A stretch of 64,000 nt of DNA from contig JAGWYG010000001.1 in NCBI GenBank assembly GCA_018969485.1, positions 1 to 64,000 of the forward strand, given 5' to 3'. Under the pieces are notes generated by a model. It did not search any database and was not told the DNA's origin. It worked only from the letters and a program-made list of their open reading frames with translations. Positions 45,392-54,159 of the stretch are shown in pieces (position 1 is the first letter of the stretch; every line of letters starts with the position of its first letter). Source of the DNA: Chloroflexota bacterium (GTDB taxonomy: Bacteria; Chloroflexota; Chloroflexia; Chloroflexales; Roseiflexaceae). Position numbers and translations under genes: made by a program.

Positions 45392-46101
45392 GGCGCTAGC
45401 CGGTAGCCGATCCCGCGCTCGGTGAGCAGGCAGGTAGGTTGCTGCGGATCGCGCTCAAGCTTCTGTCGTAGATGCCAGATGTAGACCTTGAGCGAACCAG
45501 CACGATCGCGCTGCCCCCCGCCGCCCCAGACGCCGGCGCGCAATGTCTCGTGATCGACCGCCTCACCAGCACGCTCCGCCAGCATCAGCAACAGGCTATA
45601 CTCCGTCGGCGTCAGCTCGATCTCAGCGCCACGAACGACGACGTACCGCCGGCGCCGGTCGATGCTGATCTGCCGGCCAGCGGCGACGAGTGGCTCCGTC
45701 GCGGCGGGCATGCGCCGCAGCAGCGCGCGCATGCGCGCGGTGAGTTCCTCGAGATAGAACGGCTTGCGTAGATAGTCGTCGGCGCCGCTCTCGAACCCTT
45801 CGACGACATCAACACGCTCATTGAGCGCTGTGAGCATCAATATCGGTGCCTGCGAAAATTGTCGGATCGTCCGGCAGACATCACGTCCGTCACCATCAGG
45901 CATGATGACGTCAAGCAGCACGATGTCGGGCGTGTGTTTTCGCGCCAGTTCGATGCCTTCACCAGCACCATCAGCAGTAACTACGGTGAACCGTTCACGT
46001 TCACAAGTCATTCGCACAAGATCGCGTAATCCAGGATCATCATCGATAATCAACACCGTTGGCCGCGTACTTCGATCGAATACTGGTATGTTGACGGTCA
46101 T
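45388..46101 (-). CDS. OmpR/PhoB-type response regulator
   Basis: A 237-residue response regulator. The receiver has the acidic cluster IIDDDPGLRD (near residue 18), phospho-Asp in VLLDVIMPDGDG near 62 and the conserved KPF near 111. A winged-helix DNA-binding domain (about 135-235) has LTPTEYSLLLMLA, VYIWHLRQKLE and RGIGYRLAP. No histidine kinase is next to it, so it is an orphan in this locus. It overlaps proB downstream and the TlpA-like gene upstream by four bases each, placing it inside an operon with a thioredoxin-like protein and proline genes, which is unusual. Confidence 0.92.
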   Translation of the reverse strand: MTVNIPVFDRSTRPTVLIIDDDPGLRDLVRMTCERERFTVVTADGAGEGIELARKHTPDIVLLDVIMPDGDGRDVCRTIRQFSQAPILMLTALNERVDVVEGFESGADDYLRKPFYLEELTARMRALLRRMPAATEPLVAAGRQISIDRRRRYVVVRGAEIELTPTEYSLLLMLAERAGEAVDHETLRAGVWGGGGQRDRAGSLKVYIWHLRQKLERDPQQPTCLLTERGIGYRLAP

Positions 46102-46730
46102 TGATCAACCACCTCGCGCTGCAATGCACGTGTCAATGCGATGACTTCATCGGCGGTAATCGTGCCAACACGAACAAATCGAATGTCACCACGCGGATCA
46201 ATGAAGTAGCTGGTCGGAACAGGTGAGATCTGAAACAGGCGTGCCGCCTCAGCGTCAATATCGAGCGCAATCGGATATGTTACACCGTATGTGGCGATAA
46301 ATGCGCGAATTGCCGCATCATCAGTCTCCTGCTTGCGAAGATTGACGCCAATGATCACTAATCCTTCGTCGTGCAATTGTTGATGCACAGACTGGAGTGC
46401 TGGTGTCTCTTCTTTGCAAGGCTCGCACCACGTCGCCCAGAAGTTGACCATGACCACCTTGCCACGGTAATCAGCCAGCCGGATGCGTCCACCATCGAGG
46501 CCTGGCAGGTCGATCTCGGGCGCTGGTCGGCGCAGTTCACCGACAGTTGGCAGTTCGGGCTCGGCGGTGCGGCCGGTGAGAAACCAGACGAGGCCGATGA
46601 TCAACAGACCGACGACAGCGCCAGCGCTAGTGAGGAGCAGTTCGCGGCGATCGACGGTTCCGCGATGTGGTCGGGACGCCGTATGCTGGTGTAGTGATTC
46701 GGCAGGGGGTAGATCAGATGCGTTGCTCAT
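46098..46730 (-). CDS. TlpA/ResA-like membrane-anchored thioredoxin
   Basis: A 210-residue thioredoxin-fold protein tethered by one N-terminal membrane segment (VVGLLIIGLVWFLTG, residues about 36-50). The redox site is WATWCEPCKEE (near residue 102), and the fold continues through VIIGVNLRKQE and the cis-Pro in SPVPTSYFIDP. TlpA/ResA proteins reduce disulfides outside the membrane, often in cytochrome c assembly, but no such genes are here. ATG 46730 was preferred over 46742 because GGAG lies six bases before it. It leads the operon with the response regulator, proB and proA, and its stop overlaps the regulator start. Confidence 0.9.
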   Translation of the reverse strand: MSNASDLPPAESLHQHTASRPHRGTVDRRELLLTSAGAVVGLLIIGLVWFLTGRTAEPELPTVGELRRPAPEIDLPGLDGGRIRLADYRGKVVMVNFWATWCEPCKEETPALQSVHQQLHDEGLVIIGVNLRKQETDDAAIRAFIATYGVTYPIALDIDAEAARLFQISPVPTSYFIDPRGDIRFVRVGTITADEVIALTRALQREVVDQ

Positions 46731-46974
46731 GGTGGTCTCCATCCCCTGGGTTGCGGCAGTACATGCCGGTATCGCATTGTATTGTACGCATCACGCATGG
46801 CAGATGATTCGCCAGGGTATCGCACGCACTATCGTCCTCGGAGCCATGTATCGCCTGGTACCGGATCGACCGCCGTCGCGCGCGCCGAAGGTTCGATATC
46901 GACTGGCATCACGACAGGAATCCACCAAGTCGACGGGATGCTGCAGGAGGCGCGCTGATGTGCTGGTCGCACCA

Positions 46975-48906
46975 CTAAATATCAAGGTTCCGCACTTCCA
47001 GAGCATGAGTCTGGATAAAGCGTTTACGTGGCGGCACCAGATCGCCCATCAGCATCGTGAATGTTTCATCGGCCTGGACCGCATCATCGAGCGTTACCTG
47101 CAGCAGCAAGCGATTTCGTGGATTCATCGTCGTCTCCCACAATTGCCCGGCGTTCATTTCGCCCAGGCCCTTGTAGCGTTGAATGTCCACCCGACGATGA
47201 TCTCCCGGCAATGATGCAATATACTGATCACGCTCGTGGTCGGTGAAGACGTATTTCTCCTGCTTGCCATGCGAAACACGGTACAGCGGCGGTTGTGCGA
47301 CATAGAGATGCCCGCCAGTGATGATTTGACGCATATAGCGAAAGAAGAACGTCAGCAACAGTGTACGGATGTGACTCCCATCGACGTCAGCGTCGGTCAT
47401 CAGCACGACGCGATGGTAGCGCAGCTTCGTCAGATCCATCTGATCACCGATACCAGCACCGAGTGCGGTGATCAGTGAGCGCACCTCGTTATTCGAGAGC
47501 ATTCGGTCGAGCCGGCTCTTCTCGACGTTAAGGATCTTGCCGCGCAGCGGCAGGATCGCCTGGGTACGCCGATCCCGCCCCTGCTTGGCGCTACCGCCAG
47601 CACTATCGCCCTCGACCAGGAACAACTCGCTGTGTGCGGGGTTCGGGTCCGAGCAATCGGCGAGCTTGCCCGGCAACGAGAAGCCCTCCATCGCGCTCTT
47701 GCGCGCCGTCTCGCGGACTTTCTGCACTGCCAGCCGCGTACGTGCTGCCGAGATCGTCTTCTCGATGATCCGCCGCGCCTCGGCGGGATTCTCGTCGAGC
47801 CAGACGGCAAACGCCTCGCCGAACACTACGGCCACGGCACCGCTGGCATGTGGGCTGACGAGCTTCTCCTTGGTCTGCGAGCTGAATTGCGGATCGCTCA
47901 GCTTGACGCTGATCACCGCCGTCAGCCCTTCCCTGACATCGTCACCGGTCAGGTTCGCCTCGTTCTCCTTGAGCAATCCCTTGGCGCGAGCATGCGTGTT
48001 GATCACACGGGTCAGTGCAGTGCGAAAGCCGCTGACGTGTGACCCACCGTCGGTATTGTTGATGTTGTTTGCAAAGGAATAGACCGCATCGGTATCGAAC
48101 GACTCGGTGTATTGTAATGCAACTTCAACGGCGACACCATCGGCAACCTTCTCGACATAGAATGGTTGGCGGTGCAGAACTGGTTTGCCCTTATTGAGGT
48201 GGCGCACATACGAATTGATGCCACCTTCGAAGTAGAAATGAAGCTCGCTGCCATCGCGTTCATCGTGGAATGCGAAGCGCATGCCTTTCGTGAGGTAGGC
48301 CATTTCACGAAAGCGCTGAGCAAGTACGCGAAAGTTATAGTCGAGCGTCTGGATGATCGTCGTATCGGGCAAGAAGCGCGTAGTTGTTCCCTGGCGGTCA
48401 GTCGGGCCGAGCTGAACGACCGGAGCGACGGGTATACCCTCGCGGTACTCCTGCATGTAGTGCATACGATCGCGGCCGTTATAGACATCGACGCGCAAAT
48501 AGGATGAGAGCGCATTGACGGCCGAGACGCCGACGCCATGTAGTCCCGACGAGACCTTATAGCCACTGCCGCCGAACTTGCCGCCGGCGTGCAGGCGCGT
48601 CATCACCACCTCGAGGGTGCTGATGCCAAGCTTGGCATTCAGACCGGTCGGGATGCCCTGGCCATCATCGCTGACGGTGACGGATCCGTCGACATGGATC
48701 GTGACCGCGACGCTGCCGGCGCGGCCAGCCATGACTTCATCGACCGAGTTATCGACGACTTCACGCACCATCGTATGCAAGCCGTTGATGTCGGTCGGGC
48801 CGATGTACATGCCCGGGCGTCGACGCACAGCCTCCATGCCTTCGAGCACCTGGATCTGGCTCTCATCGTAGATATCGGCCGTGGACGGAGAGTTGTTGGT
48901 GGTCAT
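46975..48906 (-). CDS. gyrB: DNA gyrase subunit B
   Basis: A 643-residue GHKL/toprim topoisomerase subunit that with GyrA adds negative supercoils. N-terminal landmarks are QVLEGMEAVRRRPGMYIG, VDNSVDEVMAG, DDGQGIP and the ATP-lid GLHGVGVSAVNALS. The toprim domain has FLVEGDSAGGSAKQGR, DADVDGSHIRTLLLTF and KYVFTDHERD, and the C-terminus has QRYKGLGEMNA. The length is normal for the short GyrB type. AAGGAA lies about 11 bases before the start. It follows the membrane-protein gene by 25 bp. It is not beside dnaA, dnaN or recF here, although gyrB is often near oriC. Confidence 0.97.
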   Translation of the reverse strand: MTTNNSPSTADIYDESQIQVLEGMEAVRRRPGMYIGPTDINGLHTMVREVVDNSVDEVMAGRAGSVAVTIHVDGSVTVSDDGQGIPTGLNAKLGISTLEVVMTRLHAGGKFGGSGYKVSSGLHGVGVSAVNALSSYLRVDVYNGRDRMHYMQEYREGIPVAPVVQLGPTDRQGTTTRFLPDTTIIQTLDYNFRVLAQRFREMAYLTKGMRFAFHDERDGSELHFYFEGGINSYVRHLNKGKPVLHRQPFYVEKVADGVAVEVALQYTESFDTDAVYSFANNINNTDGGSHVSGFRTALTRVINTHARAKGLLKENEANLTGDDVREGLTAVISVKLSDPQFSSQTKEKLVSPHASGAVAVVFGEAFAVWLDENPAEARRIIEKTISAARTRLAVQKVRETARKSAMEGFSLPGKLADCSDPNPAHSELFLVEGDSAGGSAKQGRDRRTQAILPLRGKILNVEKSRLDRMLSNNEVRSLITALGAGIGDQMDLTKLRYHRVVLMTDADVDGSHIRTLLLTFFFRYMRQIITGGHLYVAQPPLYRVSHGKQEKYVFTDHERDQYIASLPGDHRRVDIQRYKGLGEMNAGQLWETTMNPRNRLLLQVTLDDAVQADETFTMLMGDLVPPRKRFIQTHALEVRNLDI

Positions 48907-48931
48907 CGCTGATGCTATTCCTTCTGACGCG

Positions 48932-49894
48932 TCAGGCCGATGGCCGAACAGCGGCCAGCGCAGTGGTGACGGCGTCGGGAGTGGTATGCAATCCGACGTA
49001 GATGATACGTGCAGCCGCGAGCCCGCTGCTGATGTAGGCGGCGCCGATGATGGCGATCAGTTGACCGGCTGGCGATCCGGCCAGCCATTCCCAGATGATG
49101 CCGGCGCCGCTCGGGATGATGAAACCGGTCAGCGCCAGAAATCCGATGGTGGGCCAGAACGCGCGCCACACGATCGTCGCGCTGGTGCGGATGGCGTGTA
49201 GCGGCTGTTGTGGCGCGAGCGCGATCACCTCGTTGGTGAAACTGAGCACGATGCCGACCCAGAAGAACGCGAGCGTGAGTACCACGAGTAATAGCACGCC
49301 GAGGGGCTGGCTGATCATCATCAGCAGGCTGATCAATATGAGCATCGGTATGGCGATGATCACGCCGGCGACGCCAATGAGCGCGGCAGCCGCGAGCTGA
49401 CCGACGGCGACGGCGGCGATGCGCTGCGCCCAGCCTTCCGGCGGGCGCGATGCGGAGAGCACCCCGGCGACGATCATCACCAGGTACATGGCACCGCCCA
49501 CCAGCAGACTGGCGTTGATCGCACCAAAGGCGGCGATCGCGCCGCCCACCGAGTCGAGCTCCATCGGCGATCCATCGCCTCCGAGGGCCGTGCGCAATGG
49601 AACGATCGGGACGGTACCGATCACGATGAGCGACTGACGCCAGTCACTGGCTGAGTACGCGGCGAGCATCTCGCGAACGGCTGCCATGTCCTGCGATGCC
49701 CCGGCGCGCTGCACCTGCTCGATGAATGCGCCGAGCTCCTCGATGAGCGGGCGCAGCGAGAGCTGGGCGCCAAAGGCGACGATGGCGTTGAGGATGAGCG
49801 GGATGCTGAGAATCCAGGGACGACGGTGGACGACGGCGTAGCCCTCGCGCACGATATCGATCATCCCTGGTCGTTGTTCTGACTGTCTGGTCAC
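48932..49894 (-). CDS. Multi-pass membrane protein of unknown function
   Basis: A 320-residue protein with about seven hydrophobic segments. It starts DIVREGYAVVHRRPWILSIPLILN after a short cytoplasmic lead. Helices include VGGAMYLVMIVAGVL, ILISLLMMISQPLGVLLL, and a late LTGFIIPSGAGIIWEWL. It resembles a broad class of uncharacterised YIP1/DUF-type membrane proteins with a conserved RxPW at the N-terminus; I do not recognise the family. GTG at 49894 was chosen because AAGGAGG lies six bases upstream; the frame open to 50026 is Arg/Pro-rich there. It is probably co-transcribed with gyrB. Confidence 0.75.
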   Translation of the reverse strand: MTRQSEQRPGMIDIVREGYAVVHRRPWILSIPLILNAIVAFGAQLSLRPLIEELGAFIEQVQRAGASQDMAAVREMLAAYSASDWRQSLIVIGTVPIVPLRTALGGDGSPMELDSVGGAIAAFGAINASLLVGGAMYLVMIVAGVLSASRPPEGWAQRIAAVAVGQLAAAALIGVAGVIIAIPMLILISLLMMISQPLGVLLLVVLTLAFFWVGIVLSFTNEVIALAPQQPLHAIRTSATIVWRAFWPTIGFLALTGFIIPSGAGIIWEWLAGSPAGQLIAIIGAAYISSGLAAARIIYVGLHTTPDAVTTALAAVRPSA

Positions 49895-49916
49895 CCATAC
49901 CCTCCTTGTACTCCGA

Positions 49917-49925
49917 AGTATACCA
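49917..49925 (-). promoter_or_regulatory. Extended -10 promoter of the membrane protein-gyrB operon
   Basis: On the minus strand TGG precedes TATACT (49922-49917); the leader is about 16 nt, holding the AAGGAGG site. Confidence 0.55.
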
Positions 49926-50022
49926 TATCTGGTGGGAGAGAGGAGGGGATGGTGAACGTTTGTTCGGAACAGAGCTGACGGACGGCATGCCGCCGGTGAG
50001 GCCACCGACGGCATGGATGGCG

Positions 50023-50892
50023 TCACGTCGCGGCGACGACGCGATTCCTCAGGACGCCGATGCCGTCGATCTCGGCCTCCATCACGTCGTCGGGACGCAG
50101 GTATTCGGGCGGTGTGCGACCGAGCCCCACACCAGCTGGCGTGCCAGTCGCAAACAGCATGCCGGGCTCGAGCGTGGTGCCGAGCGAATAATAGGCGATG
50201 ATCGCCGGGATGTCGAAGATCAGGTCACCGGTGTGTGAGTCCTGGCGCGTCTCGCCGTTGAGCCGCAGCCGAATCCCCAGACGCGCTGGATCGGGAATCT
50301 CGTCGGCCGTGACGATCATCGGTCCCATGGGGCAGCTGCGATCAAGGCTCTTGCCCTTGAAGAACTGCTGGTGGCGCGATTGCAGGTCACGGGCAGAGAT
50401 GTCGTTGATGATGGTATAGCCGAAGACGTAATCAAGCGCATCTTCACGGGCGATATTCTTGCCAGCGCGGCCGATGATGAAGGCAAACTCGACTTCATAG
50501 TCAAGCTCGCTGGTGACTCGTGGATCAAGCGGGATCTCGTCGCCGGGGTTGCAGACGGTATGCGCCGCCTTGGTGAAGAACACCGGGAATTCGGGCAGGC
50601 GGGGTTCGCGGCCACGTGCTCGATCGGATTCGATCGCATGCGCCACATAATTCATACCGAGACACACCACGTTCTGTCGCGGTCGCGGAATCGGTGCAAG
50701 CAGTTGGACGGATGCGAGTGGCGTGGTGCGCTCGCGCCGCTCGCAGGCCGTGCGGGCACGTGCGAGCCCTTCCTCGCCACGATCGATGAGGCTGAGCATA
50801 TCAGGAGCGATGGTGTCGAGGGCGATGATCTGATCACCGTCGATGGCGCCGATACGAACCTGGCCAATGTCGCGGTATGTCACGAGCCGCAT
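50023..50892 (-). CDS. Fumarylacetoacetate hydrolase (FAH) family protein
   Basis: A 289-residue FAH-fold enzyme. The metal-binding acidic residues lie in SELDYEVEFAFIIGR (near residue 130). FGYTIINDISARDLQ (near 157) and FKGKSLDRSCPMGP (near 175) follow, and LEPGMLFATGTPAGVG marks the substrate end. Such enzymes hydrolyse or isomerise beta-diketone and 2-hydroxyhepta-2,4-diene-1,7-dioate type compounds in aromatic degradation. The first gene in the window, a ring-cleaving dioxygenase, would fit this pathway but is 49 kb away. The start at 50892 has GGAGG eight bases upstream. The ORF extends to 51357 without a better start. Confidence 0.88.
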   Translation of the reverse strand: MRLVTYRDIGQVRIGAIDGDQIIALDTIAPDMLSLIDRGEEGLARARTACERRERTTPLASVQLLAPIPRPRQNVVCLGMNYVAHAIESDRARGREPRLPEFPVFFTKAAHTVCNPGDEIPLDPRVTSELDYEVEFAFIIGRAGKNIAREDALDYVFGYTIINDISARDLQSRHQQFFKGKSLDRSCPMGPMIVTADEIPDPARLGIRLRLNGETRQDSHTGDLIFDIPAIIAYYSLGTTLEPGMLFATGTPAGVGLGRTPPEYLRPDDVMEAEIDGIGVLRNRVVAAT

Positions 50893-50935
50893 GCGTTGAT
50901 CCTCCACGTCGAGACTGCTCCGGTCATGCCGTGCC

Positions 50936-50944
50936 ATCGTACCA
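50936..50944 (-). promoter_or_regulatory. Extended -10 promoter of the FAH-family gene
   Basis: On the minus strand TGG precedes TACGAT (50941-50936), giving a leader of about 37 nt. Confidence 0.45.
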
Positions 50945-51152
50945 CAATGCTGCTGTGACGGCGCGCCGCGCGCCGCCGTTGGTGGGTGCGACGACGACGC
51001 GCGCCGCCGGGTGGGGCCTGTCGCGCACCCGGCAGGTGCACACCATGCCGCAGCACAGCATCGTGGTACCATGTCGGGATGCATCCGGCACGCTGATTCC
51101 GGCGTCTGGATGGAGGGAAGCAGATCATGAGCGAGGATGGAGCGTGAGCCGG

Positions 51153-51863
51153 ATGTCGGTGTTGCCTCCCGATGATGACAAGGCGCGCTACGTCGCGCAG
51201 ATGTTCGCGCGCATTGCACCCGGCTACGACCGGATGAATCGTCTGATGACCTTCGGGCTGGATCGTGGCTGGCGTGCGGCGGCGGTGTCGGCGATTGCAC
51301 CGCCTCACGACGCACGGGTGCTCGATGTCGGAACTGGCACTGGTGATTTTGTCGCATTACTCACGCCATGGGTGCCCCAGGGCCTGGTGGTCGGGGTTGA
51401 TTTCACGGTGCCGATGATGCATGCGGGCCGCTGGCGCCATGTCGATCGGCGCAGCCAGTTCGTCGCGGGCGATGCCCTGCGGCTGCCGTTCGCCGATGCC
51501 CGGTTCGATGCGGTGACGACGGGATTCACGGTGCGCAATGTCAGCGACATCGCCGCCGCGTTTGCCGAGATGGCGCGCGTGACCAGACCAGGCGGCGTAC
51601 TGGCGTGTCTCGAGGTCGCCCGACCGCAACAGGCGCTGGTTCGTCTCGGGCATCGCTGGTATTTCGAGATCGTGGTGCCACAGGTGGCACGGGCGTTGGG
51701 GGCTGATCCCACTGCCTACACCTACCTGCCCCAATCGGCGCGCCGGTTTCCCGCACCCGAGCGGCTCGCCGAACTCATCGCCGACAATGGCTGGTCGCAC
51801 GTGCACTATTGGCGCGTCGGATCGGGCGCGGCCGCGATTCATGTCGCACGACGCCACGCGTGA
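51153..51863 (+). CDS. ubiE: Demethylmenaquinone/ubiquinone methyltransferase-like protein (UbiE/MenG)
   Basis: A 236-residue class I SAM methyltransferase of the UbiE/MenG family, which methylates the quinone ring in menaquinone synthesis. It begins KARYVAQMFARIAPGYDRMN (near residue 10) and has the SAM motif VLDVGTGTGDF near 50. VVGVDFTVPMM follows, then the family segment DAVTTGFTVRNVSD (near 122) and the conserved FEIVVPQVARALG near 170. The start could be ATG 51153 or GTG 51144 (GAGG at 51133-51136 fits the GTG better). It leads a three-gene run with a DUF4230 gene and era. Confidence 0.9.
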   Translation: MSVLPPDDDKARYVAQMFARIAPGYDRMNRLMTFGLDRGWRAAAVSAIAPPHDARVLDVGTGTGDFVALLTPWVPQGLVVGVDFTVPMMHAGRWRHVDRRSQFVAGDALRLPFADARFDAVTTGFTVRNVSDIAAAFAEMARVTRPGGVLACLEVARPQQALVRLGHRWYFEIVVPQVARALGADPTAYTYLPQSARRFPAPERLAELIADNGWSHVHYWRVGSGAAAIHVARRHA

Positions 51864-51881
51864 AGCCCGCGAGGAGGGAGC

Positions 51882-52607
51882 ATGGAAGAGACGTTGGATG
51901 ACGATCGGGCGGCGCCGGCACCGCGTGGCGGCTGGTGTCTTCCGGCATTGCTCTACGGGATGCTCGGGGCGTTGCTCGCCACGCTGGTCGTGCTGGCAGT
52001 CGGTGCCCAGTGGATCGACAGCACGGTGAGGCGCGCTGTGGATGGCGCGACGGCACCGCTGCAGGCGATCGTCGTCACGCCGACACCGACGATCATCGAT
52101 CGCGGCGGTATGGTGCTCCAGATGCGCGCGCTGGCGCGACTGGAGACCCAGCATTACACGGTGGAGCGCGTCATCGAGGCGCGCATCGAACGCGGCGATG
52201 TGCTGGACCTGGTGCTGGGCGAGCGGTTGCTGCTGATCGCCAGCGGCGAGGCAGTCGCCGGGGTCGATCTGGCAGCACTCACCGCCGACGATGTGATCGT
52301 CAGCGCTGATGGGCGCAGCGTGACGGTGCGATTGCCGCCGAGCGAGGTCTTCAGCGTGTCACTCGACAGCGAGCGGACTCGCGTGTATGATCGACAGACT
52401 GGCCTGCTCGCCCGGCCTGATCGGGATCTCGAACGTCAGGCGCGCCTTGAGGCCGAGACGACGATCCTGGCGACCGCCTGCGAGCAGGGGATGATGCAGC
52501 GCGCCACGGACGAAGCCCAGCGTGCGGTCGAACAATTGTTGCGCGCACTGGCATTCGATGAGGTGACGGTCATCGCGACGCCGGGTGCCTGTCGCGTCGC
52601 CGACTGA
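51882..52607 (+). CDS. DUF4230 domain-containing membrane-anchored protein
   Basis: A 241-residue protein with one N-terminal membrane segment (ALLYGMLGALLATLVVLAVG, residues about 23-42). The exported part contains the DUF4230 core: LQMRALARLETQHYTVERVI (near 80) followed by LVLGERLLLIASGEAVAGVDL and RVYDRQTGLL. The C-terminal helical region ends QLLRALAFDEVTVIA. The function of DUF4230 proteins is unknown. GGAGGGAGC precedes the ATG. It is 18 bp after ubiE and 58 bp before era. Confidence 0.8.
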   Translation: MEETLDDDRAAPAPRGGWCLPALLYGMLGALLATLVVLAVGAQWIDSTVRRAVDGATAPLQAIVVTPTPTIIDRGGMVLQMRALARLETQHYTVERVIEARIERGDVLDLVLGERLLLIASGEAVAGVDLAALTADDVIVSADGRSVTVRLPPSEVFSVSLDSERTRVYDRQTGLLARPDRDLERQARLEAETTILATACEQGMMQRATDEAQRAVEQLLRALAFDEVTVIATPGACRVAD

Positions 52608-52665
52608 TCATTGCCCGTATCGCGGTGCCCGGCGCACGGTCGCGGGGCTGGAGGAGCTCGTACCC

Positions 52666-54108
52666 ATGATCCAGACATCGTTCGACCCGGCGGCCGGGAC
52701 GCTCTACTGGTACATGACAGACATCGAAGTGGGCAGCACGGCGCTCGAGGGTGAATGCGACGGCGCATTGCTCCTCGATGACGATGGCCAGGTGATCGGA
52801 CTGGAACTGGAGCTTGATGCGAGCGTTTCCCGCGAGGACCTTGCGCTGGCGTTGCAGCATGCGGGGGTGCGCTACGATGCAGCCCCCGAGCGTCTCGTGA
52901 TCGCGCTGTGCGATGATGACCCGTCGATCCAGCCGCTCGATCAGCCGGTGATTCTCGATTTCGATGCCGCCGGCCGCCTCCAGGGCTGCGAGATCGGCGC
53001 CGCCGCGGTGTTTGAGCTGGAACGGCGTCTGCTCCGCCTGGCGCCCTGGATGGTCGATATCGACGACGCGGTGGATCTGTCGGCCGAGGTGGCCGCCCGA
53101 CTGGCGGCTGATGCTGCTGCCCCCGACGATGCCGATGACGGCGATGCTGCGGTCGCACTGGCCGTGTCGGCGCCAGACACCCGCGCCGTGATGCCTGCTG
53201 ATGGCACGACGATCCGGCGTGCTGGCTTCATCGCGCTCGTCGGCCGGCCAAATGTCGGAAAATCGACGCTGCTGAATGCGATCCTGGGCCAGCATGTGGC
53301 GATCGTGTCGGCGAAGCCGCAGACGACACGATCGCTGCTGCGTGGCATGCTGGTGCGCAATGATGCCCAGTTGGTCTTTGTCGATACGCCTGGGATCCAT
53401 CCGCCGCGCACGCGCCTGGGCACGATGATGGTGGAGCAGGCGCGGCGTACCATCCCCGACGCCGATGTCGTCTGCATGGTGGTCGACATCAGCGTGCCAC
53501 CACGCCGGCTCGATGCCGATGTCGCCGCATTGGTGCGCCGTACGCGTGCGCCGAGGATTCTGGTGCTGAACAAGGTCGATCTGCCGAATCCCCAGGGCGG
53601 CGTACATCTCGATGCCTATCGGGAGCTTGGCCCGTGGGATATGGAGATCGCCGTGTCGGCGCGCGATGGCGTCGGGCTGACGCTGCTGCTCGATGAACTG
53701 ACGTCGCGGCTCCCGTCGGGGCCGCCACTGTATCCCTCGGACCAACTGACGGATCAGTCGGATCGCGAACATGTCGCCGAGTTGATCCGCGAGCAGGTGC
53801 TGCGCCTGACCGAGCAAGAGGTACCGCACAGCGTGGCGATCGAGATTGAGGAGTGGCTGGAGCGTGAGCGCGGCTGGTATATCCGTGCGACGATCTATGT
53901 CGAGAAGGACTCCCAACGTGGCATCGTGATCGGCTCGGCCGGGAATATGCTCCGGCGTATCGGCAGCGCCGCACGGGTATCGATCGAACGACATCTGGCG
54001 TGCGCCATCTACCTCGATCTCTGGGTCAAGGTGCGTACAGGGTGGCGCGATGATCCCACGGCGCTCCACTGGCTGGGCTATCGCCGGTCAACTGGCGAAT
54101 CATCCTGA
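52666..54108 (+). CDS. era: GTPase Era with an N-terminal DUF2283-like tandem domain
   Basis: A 480-residue Era, longer than the usual 300. The C-terminal part is standard: G1 GRPNVGKST (near residue 192), G3 DTPG, G4 NKVD, G5 SAR, and a KH RNA-binding domain (IVIGSAGNMLRRIG, near 423). It binds 16S rRNA 3' ends in 30S maturation. The first about 130 residues are extra: FDPAAGTLYWYMTDIEVG, then ALLLDDDGQVIGLELE, and a second copy ILDFDAAGRLQGCEI. Both resemble DUF2283 repeats. The start at 52666 has GGAGGAG at 52650-52656, and the two parts are joined without a frame break. Convergent with the peptidase gene. Confidence 0.9.
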   Translation: MIQTSFDPAAGTLYWYMTDIEVGSTALEGECDGALLLDDDGQVIGLELELDASVSREDLALALQHAGVRYDAAPERLVIALCDDDPSIQPLDQPVILDFDAAGRLQGCEIGAAAVFELERRLLRLAPWMVDIDDAVDLSAEVAARLAADAAAPDDADDGDAAVALAVSAPDTRAVMPADGTTIRRAGFIALVGRPNVGKSTLLNAILGQHVAIVSAKPQTTRSLLRGMLVRNDAQLVFVDTPGIHPPRTRLGTMMVEQARRTIPDADVVCMVVDISVPPRRLDADVAALVRRTRAPRILVLNKVDLPNPQGGVHLDAYRELGPWDMEIAVSARDGVGLTLLLDELTSRLPSGPPLYPSDQLTDQSDREHVAELIREQVLRLTEQEVPHSVAIEIEEWLERERGWYIRATIYVEKDSQRGIVIGSAGNMLRRIGSAARVSIERHLACAIYLDLWVKVRTGWRDDPTALHWLGYRRSTGESS

Positions 54109-54159
54109 GCGGCCAACCCTGCGCCCCTGGCGAGCCGCGCGCGCGCTCCCGACCCGCGG

